Assembly (NCBI GenBank): GCA_956465555.1
Contig: OY101122.1
Location: 321,001-385,000, forward strand
DNA length: 64,000 nucleotides
Direction: 5' to 3'
From: Nitzschia sp. pyKryTriq1
Lineage: Eukaryota; Bacillariophyta; Bacillariophyceae; Bacillariales; Bacillariaceae
Below, piece by piece: positions 48,823 to 63,364 of this stretch. Positions within the stretch are counted from its first letter, which is position 1, and every line of letters starts with the position of its first letter. The position numbers and the translations under genes are program-made. Under the pieces are notes generated by a model. It was not told where the DNA came from, ran no database searches, and saw nothing but the letters and a program-made list of their open reading frames with translations.

Positions 48823-49516
48823 CTTTGTGATTTTTGTTCGTGGACAAAGGGATCGATCCCTACTAGATCTACTGAATTCCAAAGCTCGTACGGTTGACGT
48901 CTGATGGTCTCGTCGACCGGTACCGCATGCAGGTGCCCTTCAACTCTCTTCTCCTAACTCCTAAAGCACCCCCATCTCATGCTGAAAATACGTACTTAAA
49001 ATCCAGTATACTGTATCAACACAGGGTAATACTATGGTATCTTGATGGACCCACCTACGCAATATATCCTCTAAACGCAAACTGATGTGAGAGAGGTATG
49101 GAATCTGGAGGAGTCATCATCTGCAAGGATAATACAAATAGAATCATCCACGCGTTATTCCCCATATAAAAGACGACTCCTCACTCCGGCGAGAAATTAC
49201 TCGCGTCAGCCAATATAATATGTTCCCCCGCCCGCCCCCCCCCCCCCCCCCCCCCCGTCTCCAACGCACAAATCCTATTTTGAATTTCGTACTTGTAGTC
49301 GACTACGATAATCTAGTAGAGCTAGTCTAGCGGTATGATATATACACAGGCAATAGAGGATTATTTGTGATTTTTGTGAATATTATTACTCGAGAGTCGG
49401 GATTGTCTCTGCTCCCTATCTCATATTATTCTAACCTCCACCTTTATACTCAGTTGGTTCTTCCACTATTTCCTTAGTAGTACGTGTACATCCTCCTGCT
49501 TCGCTTTTAAAGCTTA
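48823..49516. other. Intergenic with poly-C tract
   Basis: No gene. Contains the 22-base C run at 49235-49256 preceded by CCCGCCCG. The rest is AT-rich with no coding signal. Confidence 0.55.
49235..49256. repeat. Homopolymer C tract, 22 bases
   Basis: Pure C run on the plus strand (G on the minus), preceded by CCCCCGCCCG. Its exact length may be uncertain in any assembly. Confidence 0.9.
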
Positions 49517-51337
49517 TCATAGTTTACGTCGTTCGTCACCGTAAACATGGAGCGTGGCTAGGTAATAGTCAATGGCGACTTGGTCGGCCCAGCTGTTCAG
49601 CATCCATCCACCGTTCAATGGGTCACGGACGAATGGTAACCACCGATCGCGACTGCACAAAAAGGGGCAGTGCGACCCCGTCCTGGCCACTGCCACCATG
49701 CCATTTTCCGTTTCACTAATCATTTCGGCAAAGGTCTTTCCGTCATGTTGAGGATACGGAGATTGTTCATACAAGTTGGCAATATTGCAACAGGGATCAT
49801 CTCTAGCATTCAACACCAACTTGGGAGTGGTGATATCACGGACTTCATTGATAGGATTGGTGTCTTGGTAGTACAAGGTAGTGTTTTCGTATCCGGCAAA
49901 TGGCACGGCAGCGTCCACTAAATCTTGCAAGCTCGTCGCCGCCAACATTTGATCAACGGCATCGTTGTTGTGACTCCGTAGCAAGGCTTCGTTTTGAATC
50001 ACAAAATGGTCCTTGACTCCTCCCAACAGCACATCATTGTAAGGGAACAAAAAGCGTTCTCGATGCATCACTTTGCTAATATCATAGCCGGGTGTGACAG
50101 CCACGGATGATACAAAGACAGGAATCCGGCGATTGTTCGGTTCTTCCTTTCGTCGTCGATCCCACTTGGCCAGGGCTGTGACAGTGACTGCCGTACCCGA
50201 AGATATGCCATGAAGGAACATGGCCGTATCTGATGCCACCAGCTCTTGGTCTTTGACATACCAGTAAATCTGTTCCAAGTCGTCGACATCCCCAAACAAG
50301 TTCCAACGTGGACTTTGGAGTGGTTGGTTCGGAGTATGACCCCGACGATTCACCACGATGGATCGAATTCCCTGTTCGTACGCCTTGCGAATAATCATAT
50401 TTCCTGGCATGTCTTGCGAGTAGCAACGAAGTCCTGGAGAAAAGAGGATCACGGGAGAACTCTTGTTGAAGTTCTTGCTGAATTTAGAGTAGGCTTCTCC
50501 GTCCTCGCCATCCTCGAAAGGAGGAAAGACATCCAGTGTGATGATATCCTTCATCATTGCGTGCCGATGATCATGGTGCTGATGCTGATGATGGTCGCTA
50601 CCGCTGCTGCAAGTCGAGTTGTCATAGCCCGTTGATGTTGATGTTGATGACACTACTTTATCGAGACAGTCCGTCACTTCGACGCGGATCCGTTGGAATG
50701 GAATACCTTCCTGGCGATGAATCTCGTTTTGAATCAGCCATGGTAAAAATTGAATGTGTCGGTTACGAAACAAAAATGGCGGAGATGGACCTTGTCGAAT
50801 CAATGGAGCTCGTTCTAAAATTTGGTCCAAACGAGGATCTCTTCCTTGGATGAAATCGGCCAGTCCATCAGTATCATCCGAAAAAATATTGGTAATACCG
50901 GTATGAAAGAAGAGCGATGGGAGATCCAAGGCTATCATCAAGAGTAAGATCAGTGTTGTGATACTCGGACCTCCGGAACTTGCATTTGCCGGAGGTGTCG
51001 ACTGTCGATGTGCTGATGATGACACCACTGATATGACTTGACGGAGGAGCCAACGGACGCCATGGACGGCCAAGTACATAAAGAGAACCAAGAAGGCGAC
51101 TGCGGAAAGAAGGCTCAGCTCATGGTCAAGCTCTTGCAGCAATCGCATCATCATCATCATCATAGTGCGTTCGTGCGTTCGTTCGATTGTATATTGTGAG
51201 TATGGATCCAATGTTTGCGTGACGGCAGTGACAATAATGGAAACAAGTGCGGAGAGGCGCGTCTTCGTCAGAATGAGGTTGTTTGGGTGTGTCACTATCA
51301 CAACATGTGAACTTTCGATGCGATGATGCGTCGGCAT
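49517..51337 (-). CDS. Membrane alpha/beta hydrolase, ABHD1/3 (EMB8-like) family
   Basis: 606 residues from the ATG at 51337; a run of Met codons at 51163 could be the real start, placing the first membrane segment near the N-terminus. Two hydrophobic segments (LSAVAFLVLFMYLAVHGVRW and ITTLILLLMIALDLPSLFF) precede the catalytic domain, so it is membrane-bound. Family blocks: FSPGLRCYSQDMPGN, GIRSIVVNRRGH, and the nucleophile elbow LHGISSGTAVT (GxSxG). Asp in LNARDDPCC and His in RTGSHCPFL complete a plausible triad. ABHD1/3 relatives act as lipases or esterases on membrane lipids. The substrate is unknown. Confidence 0.88.
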   Translation of the reverse strand: MPTHHRIESSHVVIVTHPNNLILTKTRLSALVSIIVTAVTQTLDPYSQYTIERTHERTMMMMMMRLLQELDHELSLLSAVAFLVLFMYLAVHGVRWLLRQVISVVSSSAHRQSTPPANASSGGPSITTLILLLMIALDLPSLFFHTGITNIFSDDTDGLADFIQGRDPRLDQILERAPLIRQGPSPPFLFRNRHIQFLPWLIQNEIHRQEGIPFQRIRVEVTDCLDKVVSSTSTSTGYDNSTCSSGSDHHQHQHHDHRHAMMKDIITLDVFPPFEDGEDGEAYSKFSKNFNKSSPVILFSPGLRCYSQDMPGNMIIRKAYEQGIRSIVVNRRGHTPNQPLQSPRWNLFGDVDDLEQIYWYVKDQELVASDTAMFLHGISSGTAVTVTALAKWDRRRKEEPNNRRIPVFVSSVAVTPGYDISKVMHRERFLFPYNDVLLGGVKDHFVIQNEALLRSHNNDAVDQMLAATSLQDLVDAAVPFAGYENTTLYYQDTNPINEVRDITTPKLVLNARDDPCCNIANLYEQSPYPQHDGKTFAEMISETENGMVAVARTGSHCPFLCSRDRWLPFVRDPLNGGWMLNSWADQVAIDYYLATLHVYGDERRKL

Positions 51338-54992
<3,655 letters not shown>

Positions 54993-55778
54993 TATATATT
55001 GACTACAGCAGTTAGCAAAGAACGGCCCTTTCTGTAATTGACTGGTGGTGATTTCCCGCGGCAGCGAGCCGACGAACGAGGCGGCGTCTACCAAAACAGC
55101 GATCGCCGCCCACATTACTATAACTGGGTTTCCCCCGAGATAGAGATATGCCAACTACCGGTATGTTGGGGGTGGCGTGGAAGAGTGTGAATCTACCAAG
55201 GAGATGAGGTCATACAGTATCCAGTATTGAGTATCGTTCTAGGCTCTATCACGTAATACGTAGACTACCCGTTGAATACCGGTATGTATTCGTATCAGGA
55301 CAACCAAGTAAAAGAGTGATGGATCAGAATTCAAAATGAATGAGGAGTCAATCCTAGCTAGTACATACCGGTAGAACCATTCAGACAAAATGTCAACAAA
55401 TTATTTCAGTCGGTTGGGTCAACCGAGACTCTCATTTTTCTGGGATCTATGAGAGTCAAGAGTACAATGTAGTATCAGTGCACTCTCCATGTCGACCCTA
55501 TATTAGGATATTCTGCCATTGGCGGCCATGAGACAATTGTGTTGGTTTCTTTCTAGCTAGAGGTAGAAAAGGATGAAGATCAAGAACGCCTGTTTCTGTC
55601 TTGTTTCTGTTGACGACGACAAGCTGCTGCTAGAACTCGTCGTCGCACTGTACCATACGCAGTCATCGATAATGAAAAACTAGAGGGTACTGTAGTAGAT
55701 TCTTCCTCTAGTAGTAGTCCAGATTTGCAGTAGGCAGTAGTGCGTAGTAATTCTTACTCTAGATGATTCGCGTTATTT
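54993..55778. other. Intergenic, convergent 3' flanks
   Basis: No gene. TACCGGTA occurs at 55154, 55278 and 55366, and TAGTAG words occur near 55693-55745. Confidence 0.5.
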
Positions 55779-56288
55779 CTATTGTTCTGCGTCCCGAGCA
55801 TCGCTGGCTCCTCGCTGCTGCGCTCGTTGTTGACTAGACTCGGTTAGTAGACGGTATTGTTCGGCAATTGCCTCGACGTCCACAGTACCCTCGCCAACTT
55901 GCATTTCTTGTTCCATAAAGACTGCCGCTGCTGCCAGTCGCCGGGAATGTTTCTTGGTGCGGTGAACTTGGTCGTACACCATGGATTCCATGCCTCGAAT
56001 ACAGAAATCAGGCTCTCCAGTCGTCTCGGTGTCATGATGCACCAGCCATCGGGCAGTGGCTTTGACGTCCCGCTTCATTTCCGACAATTGACAAGTGGTG
56101 TAATATGTGGCTTCCTTTTCTTCCGGAGTAAACTCATCGCGGTTGGGAATGATGAACACCGTGTTGGCTTCCAGGGAAAATCGGAGGCATGGGCACGCTG
56201 GCTGACGAATTGGCTCTTCCTTTTTGAGAGCGTCGACGGAGATCAACGAATGTTGGGAGTGATCGAGGGAGTGATCGAAGTATACCAT
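55779..56288 (-). CDS. Small diatom-type hypothetical protein (RGLE-like motif)
   Basis: 169 residues from the ATG at 56288 (the frame is open to 56396 without a better start). The core FTPEEKEATYYTTCQLSEMK followed by RDVKATARWLV, then PDFCIRGMESM, matches a pattern I know from many diatom proteins of unknown function: an E-x-x-x-x-W/Y-Y segment, an IK or MK helix and a closing RGLE. The C-terminal helix ends with an Ala/Gln-rich tail. No targeting signal. Function unknown. Confidence 0.72.
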   Translation of the reverse strand: MVYFDHSLDHSQHSLISVDALKKEEPIRQPACPCLRFSLEANTVFIIPNRDEFTPEEKEATYYTTCQLSEMKRDVKATARWLVHHDTETTGEPDFCIRGMESMVYDQVHRTKKHSRRLAAAAVFMEQEMQVGEGTVDVEAIAEQYRLLTESSQQRAQQRGASDARDAEQ

Positions 56289-57712
56289 GTTGTTGTTATT
56301 TTTTGTTTGTACAGTCTGTCTGGGATGTTTTTGAACCAAGGATGGCAGGATAAAAAAATTATGAGACCACTTTCCAAAAAATCCCACAACCCACAAGGCT
56401 CAATTTTAACGCGAGGACGCAGGCTCGGAGTAATACCGCCGGTAAGTACCGAACTTCCCTTACCCGGTACTGGTACTGTACGGGGTATGTAGTACGTACA
56501 AGGTATTTACGAGTACACTCGTCTACCACACGGTACGGGGCCACGCACGGAGAATCACTGTACGTTCAGTACGAGTACTGTACTTCGTACAGTCATAACA
56601 CGTCATTTCGGGTCAAAAGAAAATGACGCGAGCACTTTAATTTGTGCGATACGAGTACGATTGCCCGTACATGTTCGTTGTTCGTGCCACTGTACTTGTA
56701 CCGGTACTTCAGCACGATCAGTACAGGTTCAAAAATACTCGTAAATATGCCCAGCGGAACCTTCGGAAGGCTGGAAAAGCTTTTGATCGGTATTTCTGAA
56801 GAACGCCGTGAAATCATCGAACGGCGTTTGAATCCAAAAGGCAGGTTTGATCCGGACAGGAGGATCGACGGGCGTCTTTTGCATATCCAATGGATAAGCG
56901 AACATTCAGAATTCTCCATATCCGAATAATTTTTATGATATATCCAATCGATAGTGTCTGTCGTGTCTGCGGCGTCTGTTTGTTCTTCTCCTCCCTTTTC
57001 GTCCTTTTTCCGTCTGTCATCCCTTTCCTCGGTAAAATGTGACCGATCCGATCACTTCGTCTCAACTCCAAGATAACGTGATCGATGGGACCGAATTATT
57101 TTTTCATGCCGCCACGAGGAATTTCATTCGGATGGCAAGTCGTATTACAACCGATGCAACCGACCGTGATCTTTCACAACCTAGCGTTGTGTCAGTTTAC
57201 GTTTGATGACAGAAACAAAAAATCAATTGTACTACTACCTGTGAATCACGTTTTATTTTGTTGCTGGCGTGCCAGAGTCGCATAGGACATAGAATCGTTA
57301 AGTAATTTTATCGCAATGGATTGGATTTGCCTATTTTATCCATTGGATATGTATGGGGTGCACCAGGGTCGTCAGGTCTGGCATGCGACCGCAAAAAGGT
57401 GACAACTGACGACTCTTTCGAATGGATTTTGGATACCGGTACGGCGCCGTGCGTGCGTACAAGTAGTGTGTACCGGTATGTAGGTACAACAACGGTACAG
57501 CTACACCAGTAGTCTACGAAGTACCGGTACAAGGTACCTGGTACCGGTACACGTACCTACAAGGTGATGGGCCGTCAAGAGTTGCAACACTGAACACTGC
57601 GATGAACACAGCATCTCCATAGAAATCTCTTTGGCTCGACACAAGATGCCGATGGTTATGATATTCGAATGTCAATGGCGTTTATCGATATCTCTTTCAT
57701 AGAGCAACGACC
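56289..57712. other. Intergenic, 1.4 kb, rich in GTAC and ACCGGT palindromes
   Basis: Dense GTAC words at 56455-56720 and 57430-57570 (for example GGTACCTGGTACCGGTACAC). A 60-codon ATG ORF at 56747-56929 (MPSGTFGRLEKLLIGISEER...) looks coding-like but has no support, and a minus frame is also open there. Nothing else recognised. Confidence 0.5.
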
Positions 57713-58423
57713 ATGAAGATCCATTATATCATTCTTTCCTTTGCAGTAGTACTACTGTTCGGCATTTCAGACGGGTTTTGTGTCCGCTACCACGGAACAA
57801 GAATTGCAACTCTTGACACCATGCGAGCAACCCAGAACGGTAGCGTTCTTCGAACTTCACGTCACCGCTGGGTTGTGCGTCATGTTGAGGAAAACGATGA
57901 CAATGCCAATAATATTCCTGCCAACAATGATTATGATCAGGATTCCTCTGAGGATCGACCAGCAACAACAAGGCGGCGACTTACTACCGCCAGAGCCGGA
58001 GGACGAGGTTCCAAGAACTACAGGCGACCCAGCAATGCGGTGACTGATGCTACAGATTTAAAACCATCCACATTCCCAGGCTGGATACTTGCACCATCGT
58101 TGTTGGTATGTTTATTCCTTTGGGGTTTGTTTGGTGGCGATGGTGTGGACAGCAATTTTTACTACTATTCGTACTCGACTACCGTCTTCGAGACTCAGAC
58201 CTACAATCCAAACAGTGGACAGATCGAAACCCAACGAAAAGAATCGGGTGACTTCCAATCCAATATTCCCGGCTTACGAATATCGTCTTCGTCCAATAAC
58301 AATGAAATCATACGTCCCAATCAACGCCGTTTAGAAGGGCAGGATGAAAAGGAGTATCTGGACTCTTTAAATAGTGAAACACTTCGAGCCGTCGAAGATC
58401 TACTGGATAACAGCTGGGAGTAG
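57713..58423 (+). CDS. Probable plastid single-pass membrane protein, unknown function
   Basis: 236 residues from an ATG. A signal peptide (IILSFAVVLLFGISDG) is followed directly by FCVRYHG, so Phe sits at the expected cleavage site, as in diatom plastid presequences. A Ser/Arg/Asn-rich transit-like stretch follows. One membrane helix lies near residues 123-143 (PGWILAPSLLVCLFLWGLFG). The C-terminal part (FYYYSYSTTVFETQTYNPN, then a charged end EEYLDSL-type helix LNSETLRAVEDLLDNS) is not recognised. Predicted plastid envelope or thylakoid location is an inference from the presequence. Confidence 0.7.
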   Translation: MKIHYIILSFAVVLLFGISDGFCVRYHGTRIATLDTMRATQNGSVLRTSRHRWVVRHVEENDDNANNIPANNDYDQDSSEDRPATTRRRLTTARAGGRGSKNYRRPSNAVTDATDLKPSTFPGWILAPSLLVCLFLWGLFGGDGVDSNFYYYSYSTTVFETQTYNPNSGQIETQRKESGDFQSNIPGLRISSSSNNNEIIRPNQRRLEGQDEKEYLDSLNSETLRAVEDLLDNSWE

Positions 58424-58527
58424 CAAATAATGATAGCACAAGTCGTACATAGTTATGGATTTATAATTTACAGTCTCTATCCCCAGAGGATTTTGATTAT
58501 AATACAATCGATCTGGACGAACATGTC

Positions 58528-59208
58528 TTATTGTGAACAGACGACGGATTGGGGCGGAGAACACACACCTTGACTTGTCTTCAGAGGTGATGATGATGGT
58601 TCATTCAAGGTAGTATCGGGTTTTCGTTTCAGACTGGCTCGGAGTGTGTAGACAATCTGTTTGGTGGGAGTCACGTCGCCGGACAGGGTCGACGAGATAG
58701 ATCGCGACGAAAAGGCCAATCCAGGTGGCATTTCGTCCTCCTCATCGTCATCGTCTTCGTGACTTCGCGCGGGCATCTCCGGCACTTCCAAGGCATAGGG
58801 AAAGCGAAAGTCGATTCCATCTCCCACTTGCGTAAACTCAAAATCAGTAATCATCTTTGCAACCTTGACATGTCGAAGGGAAAAGGGGTCCACTTGCTCT
58901 GGTTCGTGTTGGGAGTTCCAGTTAAGTGATCGTTGGCTATTGGATTTTTGTCTTAGTGGCCGTCCATCCAGCATCCAAACTTCTTGACCCACTAACGATA
59001 ACACAATGCCTTCGTACTTCTCTAATGACTTGACTCGTCGCGGCACCTGTAATCTCACTACGCCACGGAGCGTCTCGCCGACTGGAGATCCTTTGATCAC
59101 GAGGTCATTCCTTCTTCGTTTACTTGCATCATGGGAAGGATGGCTATTGAGAAAGCACTCGAGGCGGATATTCTTAATACTGGTTGGAGACGATTGTGTC
59201 GATCCCAT
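58528..59208 (-). CDS. N-myristoylated arrestin-like protein
   Basis: 226 residues. MGSTQSS fits the N-myristoylation signal (Gly2, Ser6). The body resembles an arrestin N-domain: a strand pair GETLRGVVRLQVPRR, the core KYEGIVLSLVGQEVWM, then IDFRFPYALEVPEMPARS, where arrestins have F-P-F-x-L-x-[VL]-P-x-x-x-P-S, and IVYTLRASLKRK, the usual Y-x-[LV]-x-A block. A Glu/Asp run and Ser-rich loop interrupt it. There is no second arrestin domain, so it is about half the size of usual arrestins. Alpha-arrestins act as receptor or ubiquitin-ligase adaptors. A link to the GPCR 22 kb away is speculative. Confidence 0.68.
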   Translation of the reverse strand: MGSTQSSPTSIKNIRLECFLNSHPSHDASKRRRNDLVIKGSPVGETLRGVVRLQVPRRVKSLEKYEGIVLSLVGQEVWMLDGRPLRQKSNSQRSLNWNSQHEPEQVDPFSLRHVKVAKMITDFEFTQVGDGIDFRFPYALEVPEMPARSHEDDDDEEDEMPPGLAFSSRSISSTLSGDVTPTKQIVYTLRASLKRKPDTTLNEPSSSPLKTSQGVCSPPQSVVCSQ

Positions 59209-60761
59209 TCTTTATATTTTATGGTGTGAAGGTGGTATCCAGATTTTTGCAATAGTGATTCTGATGATAGTGAAGCGTTCTGATATAGAAGAATGAGAGG
59301 GGATAAGATCTTCGGAATCTGAAGATGAAAAATTGTTACAGTATGGTGCACCTTTGTGCTTGGCTACGAGTATCAGCAATAGGAATCGTGGAATCCGTCC
59401 CAATTCATGTTCGTGGGAGTGGTTTGTCTGCGTTGAGAACGCAAGTTCACACCACCTCATCCATTTAGAGAAGTGAAGCGAGTGCGCAGTACCAAGTGCG
59501 CCGTCTACAGTACGTGCGTATTCCCACGAAGACTGCCAGAAGAAGTGGCGAAAGTTCTTGCACTATCAACAGAACAATGCAAACCAACAATGAGACAGAG
59601 GGAATTTCCCCCAATCAAACTATACTTTATTTAACAAAGGACATTACCCAAACACTTTGACATTTCCAAGGCATATTCTCAAACAGTCGGAGTGAAGTCA
59701 GTAGTCAGTACAGTTCTTGTACCCGCCCATACTGCAAGAACAAAAAGAACCCGACCCTCGCTCATTATCATCGCCGCCAATCGCCGTTTCCTGTCCAGCA
59801 GGAGTGAACGACTACAGCAGCGCACCACCGACCTCGCACCGCTGGCCCGTACAGTACGTCAGTCACGCAAAAACTCGGACTCTTGGCTGGTCGATATGTG
59901 CAGTAACGATAATATTATAACTCGTTAAACCAGGTACCTTGGTGACTTTTAGGGGAACGACAAGACACACAAAACCATCCACAAAGGGGGTCGTTTTTTT
60001 CTGAGTACTGTACTGGTGCAAGTACTTACCGGTACTGTACCGTAGGTGGTGGTGTTACGGTCATTGTCAGGTACCGGGAAGGGGTTGGGGAGGGTTTTTA
60101 CTTTTCTACGGGTTTGTCTACGGTATTTTTCTACGGGGTGACAATTCAGCGCAGCTTGAGATTGTACGAGTAATTGGTGTGTCCTTGTTGGAGAACATTA
60201 TTTTACACCTTCAGATCGGATGAATCAAATATACAAATTACATGTGACATTATACGCGGTATACTTACCTGAATATGAATATGAAGTGAACGTTGTGAAC
60301 AACGAGGAAATACTACGTGAAAGAGAAATATTGAGTCCGGAAGAAAGTCTTATTATTTTCAATAAAGTCTTAGGAACAGATTACATTGGTATTGTTAGCC
60401 TATACGCACTATACTCTTGACGTATCCCCAGAGGAATACAGAGGGTATAGAAGGACCCCGAGTGAGGTAGATCAACAGTCCTGCGATGCCCTCTTGCCCA
60501 GCTTCCTCCTGATGTGAGACCGCAACGATCACAATGGACTAGCGGCGGGAGTATTGCGACTTCTGTCCATTTTGGATAGCTGCTTCTGTAGCGACTGGTA
60601 CCTTTGTATTATATCAAGAAAGTTAATAGTAATAGTAAAAAGTGAACAGTAGTCAACGATCTATTGTGAAAGTGTATGTTCAAAATTATGTGTGCTTCCC
60701 GGATGGGAGTGTAGTTCAAAACTTTTCGCTGTTGTCTGCACATGGCTGGTAAAGTAGCAGA
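59209..60761. other. Intergenic, 1.55 kb
   Basis: One ATG ORF of 66 codons at 60220-60420 (MNQIYKLHVTLYAVYLPEYE...) is AT-rich and unlike its neighbours; weak evidence. GTACTGTACTGGTGCAAGTA and related GTAC words lie at 60005-60045. No RNA gene recognised. Confidence 0.45.
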
Positions 60762-61499
60762 CTACGCAGAGGCAGCCATCTGCGGCGGCTCCCATAAAGA
60801 GGCGTTCAGAACAAACTTGCGCAGTTCGTCTTTGTGGAAGAAAGTGCCGCTTGACATGGCTTCGTTAAGAAGAGCAGAGAGGTGTTTGACACCTGCCTGC
60901 GCCTTATTGTACTGGCACTGTTCCTGGTGCACTTGGACCAGATTGTTCACAGCAAAGACTCGCATGGAGAGGGCAGTTTCACTGTTGGATGACGCGGAAG
61001 GGCCGCTGAGCAACTGGAGGGCCATGTAGTACATTCTCTCTGCCTTGCTGAGCGAGCATCGGTGCCCCTTGATCCCCAGCCGGTGATACGCCAGGGCAAG
61101 ATTCAAGACGATACACGCCGAATATAAGGATACGTGCTTGTGGCTTCGTTGGTGGAAACTCGGAACTTCCATGCAGCGACTGTAGATGAAGTAGTCCGAG
61201 TCGCGAAGAGCTGGAACTTGAAGGCTTGAAGGGATTACTGGAATTAGGTCGGAGCCACGAGCAGAAGCGTCCCCTGGGGTGGGGCATTGTCTTCCAGTGC
61301 GGCTGTGTCTCGCAATCAACTGTCTCATGGATGTGAGAGACCTGGAAAGTCTTGCCACAGCTTTGCCGTCTTCACCGGAGCACAGCAAAGCGGCGCTTTC
61401 GTTGTTTAGATCAACGGCAGCTTCCATGGATGAGTCCATGCTGCTTTGCGCATTCTTGTCGTCGATTGGGAGGGGGGCTTTTGCTACGATTCTTGACAT
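60762..61499 (-). CDS. TPR-like hypothetical protein of a diatom-expanded family
   Basis: 245 residues from an ATG. AAVDLNNESAALLCSGEDGK followed by AVARLSRSLTSMRQL is the typical opening of a large diatom family with one or more TPR-like helix pairs (NNEGA-LL-x-G-x-x-x-A-I-x-x-L-x-x-A-L). The C-terminal half continues with helical repeats: LYSACIVLNLALAYHRLGIK, LSKAERMYYMALQLL, RVFAVNNLVQVHQEQCQYNK. No targeting signal. Likely a protein-interaction module; partner unknown. Confidence 0.78.
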   Translation of the reverse strand: MSRIVAKAPLPIDDKNAQSSMDSSMEAAVDLNNESAALLCSGEDGKAVARLSRSLTSMRQLIARHSRTGRQCPTPGDASARGSDLIPVIPSSLQVPALRDSDYFIYSRCMEVPSFHQRSHKHVSLYSACIVLNLALAYHRLGIKGHRCSLSKAERMYYMALQLLSGPSASSNSETALSMRVFAVNNLVQVHQEQCQYNKAQAGVKHLSALLNEAMSSGTFFHKDELRKFVLNASLWEPPQMAASA

Positions 61500-63364
61500 G
61501 ATTATTTTCCTTCGTTGGTTTTATGGACGCTGTGGTGGCTGGTGTTTTGGTTTTTATGAACAACAAGCTTTGCTGCGGAATGTTTTCCCTTGTGCGTAAA
61601 AGGAGTGGCAGATGTTTTGTTCTGTTTCTGATGATTGCATGCATAAAAGCCCGTTTCGGGATTGTTATCCTACCTGGGTACTGGTATTGCCGGTATTGTG
61701 GTGGTATTACAGCGCACAAACATAAATTCGAAGGCGCCAATAGTTTTAGCCAGTAGTGGGAACGACCGCGAAGGCGCGAGAATTTGGTTTTCCATAGGAG
61801 CCCCGGTGTTCCTAGTGGTTCTACGACCAGCCAAACAAGCAAGCAGGATCGAATTTCTCTTAAGTATCGATTTTTTGGCATAGCGTACAATAAATAAGGC
61901 GAGTGAGAATTACTACCTGAAACACAGGAGACCTTCAGTGCAGGAAAGAGAAGCATGCATTTGAAGTACATAAAGCTTGTTTGCTTGGGATGGTTTATTC
62001 CCTTGCTTCTCACTTCTGCAGGTTCCTCGTACGGTACAACTGAACGTACGGTACCGGTACCGGTACCTGGTACTACTCTACCACGCACGACTGTTTACCA
62101 GTACCACGTACGCAAATTAGAGATTCTTCCCTACCGGTGCAGTGCAGTACCATGCGGGTGTGGGCCGGGGTAGCAAATGGCGCCCGAAACTCGTAGGGCC
62201 TAAATCAACTGACCGGCGGGACAAGAGAAGAGCCCTGGGGCTTAAGTTTAGGATGGCTTCGTTTCGTCGGTCAACTAGAATAAAACCGTAAAGAACATCG
62301 ATAAGTAAATGCATTTAAGCAAACAAAGTTAAAGACTACGTGCGTCATCACTGCGAACTGGTGCGAAACTCTCCCTCACACGTGCTCTATCCAAGGGGAA
62401 CACAATTAATTCCTTATAAAAAGTGAGCCTGACATGGTTCATCCTGTGGATGGCCGACTCGCCGAATGCTCGTCGGGCGATACCATGCCGGCGCACATAC
62501 AATCTATATACCTTAATACTATATATCCCAAACGATCATGTGTATCCCAATCTGTGACGTGGCAGTTCCGGCTGGATACTGCACTCTTCCCTCCAATGAT
62601 GGCGCGAATCTTCAGCCATCATTTTTGTAGACGCGCAAGAGAAAACCTTACTGGGTTCGAAAGGGAAAAACTCTTCGCAAGTGTATTCGTTCCAAGATGA
62701 ACGGTGCTCAGAACAAATATGGTCATAGTAGTCGTAGAATGGGCGAACGCGCTGGCACGCGCGTTGCACAATGACTTCGGGAAGCATCCCGAATGACCGC
62801 AGCTCAGAGGAGCGCACAATCTGGAATATTCACATCCGGATCACGTAACGATAAACACACCTTTGTAAGCCCCCCCAATATCACGCCACCACGGGCGCTT
62901 TTATTCTGTTTATCAGCTCCCATTGTACTACAGCTACAGTCACCGAGCGAAGTGTGCAGAACGAGGACATCACACAGCGAAATATCAAGCAATACACACG
63001 CCGAACGAAACGTCAGCACGTCATAAGAACACGACGGATCGATCGTCGGCGAGGAGAAGAATTGAACCGACGCGCGAATTAATTTATTCCGCGCGAGAAC
63101 ACGTACGTCACTACTTTCCTCTGGCTCACAACGTCAGCAAGTCTGGTACAAGTCTACGCAGCTTGTACGGCCCGTAGACTCTACACAAATTAGTACCGTG
63201 CCAAGGAAAATATTCGGCGGATCATCCATAGACTCAATACGAGACCGCACTCTGGCAATAAATACACACCTCCCCTCTAAGCCTAATACATACGTTACGA
63301 AGTACTTGTACAGTAATATTTTAGCGTATCAATTCTCCGCATCCTCCACCATCGCCATGATAAT
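61500..63364. other. Intergenic, 1.9 kb
   Basis: No gene that I can support. GTACGGTACCGGTACCGGTA-type words are dense at 62028-62070. A plus ORF at 61955-62173 begins with a signal-peptide-like sequence (LVCLGWFIPLLLTSAG) but then runs into this simple sequence. I found no tRNA-like or other RNA gene pattern, though this was by eye only. Confidence 0.45.

Noticed and set aside
59692-59928. Plus-strand ORF of 78 codons
   Set aside because: It starts at GTG and has no motif; the region reads as intergenic.
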